The notes beneath the pieces were generated by a model, which ran no database searches, had not been told where the DNA came from, and saw nothing but the letters and a program-made list of their open reading frames with translations. Shown one piece after another: positions 12,548 to 12,577 of a stretch of DNA of 12,577 bases. This stretch comes from an uncultured Alistipes sp. (lineage in GTDB: Bacteria; Bacteroidota; Bacteroidia; Bacteroidales; Rikenellaceae). A program made the translations under genes and the position numbers. The number at the start of each line of letters is the position of its first letter. The first letter of the stretch is position 1. The stretch is from assembly GCA_937895825.1 (NCBI GenBank), contig CALBKP010000060.1, positions 1 to 12,577 on the forward strand, given 5' to 3'.

Positions 12548-12577
12548 ATGAACTTAAAATGCCGAAGTTTTATGACA
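12548..12577 (+). CDS. First codons of a gene cut by the window end
   Basis: Downstream of a plus-strand -7 box two ATGs open frames to the window edge: 12548 (MNLKCRSFMT) and, in another frame, 12559 (MPKFYD). The second looks more protein-like and has an A-rich upstream, but only six codons are visible. The family cannot be told. Confidence 0.25.
   Translation, partial: MNLKCRSFMT

Overview
The window looks like a metagenome-derived Bacteroidales chromosome segment, possibly Rikenellaceae/Alistipes-like (inferred from moderately GC-rich core genes and gene families; genus not provable here). Several intergenic regions carry the Bacteroidota promoter -7 box TAnnTTTG, some with a TTG about 20-21 bp upstream. 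The first ~411 bases do not fit: read on the minus strand they encode the middle of a Clostridia-type DNA polymerase I, joined without a gene boundary to the C-terminal part of an unrelated plus-strand protein. This is most simply an assembly chimera.

Layout. 1-~411: polA fragment (-). ~412-699: 3' end of an unrecognised protein (+), then a hairpin terminator shared with the convergent gene. 763-2836 (-): a two-gene module typical of Bacteroidota mobile elements, a RepA-like AAA_25 ATPase (1808-2836) followed by a zinc-finger/Toprim DUF6371-type protein (763-1695). A 15-bp inverted repeat around an 11-bp core occurs inside the second gene and, inverted, between the two genes, next to an AT-rich stretch: an origin- or operator-like arrangement. 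2969-6010 (-): a probable operon of a COG2509 FAD-dependent dehydrogenase and a sodium:solute symporter. 6222-6303 (+): tRNA-Leu(UAG) with its own promoter and terminator.

6301-8027: a low-GC islet of a GNAT acetyltransferase, a HigA antitoxin and a HigB-type toxin (all -) plus a gene remnant, bracketed by two 122-bp direct repeats that differ at one base. The first repeat starts in the last three bases of the tRNA and includes its terminator. 8164-9195 (-): a ROK-family sugar kinase with its own promoter and terminator. Divergent from it, 9391-11621 (+): a polyprenyl diphosphate synthase and a U32-family (TrhP-like) protein, 5 bp apart, preceded by a GC-rich leader with a 23-codon ORF. 11656-11750: a dispersed palindromic repeat. 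11774-11809: a bidirectional terminator. 11834-12409 (-): adenine phosphoribosyltransferase. A plus-strand promoter and the first codons of another gene close the window.

The core genes are housekeeping (isoprenoid synthesis, tRNA modification, purine salvage, sugar phosphorylation). The accessory parts are the RepA/DUF6371 module and the toxin-antitoxin/GNAT islet. No gene-free stretch exceeds about 300 bases.
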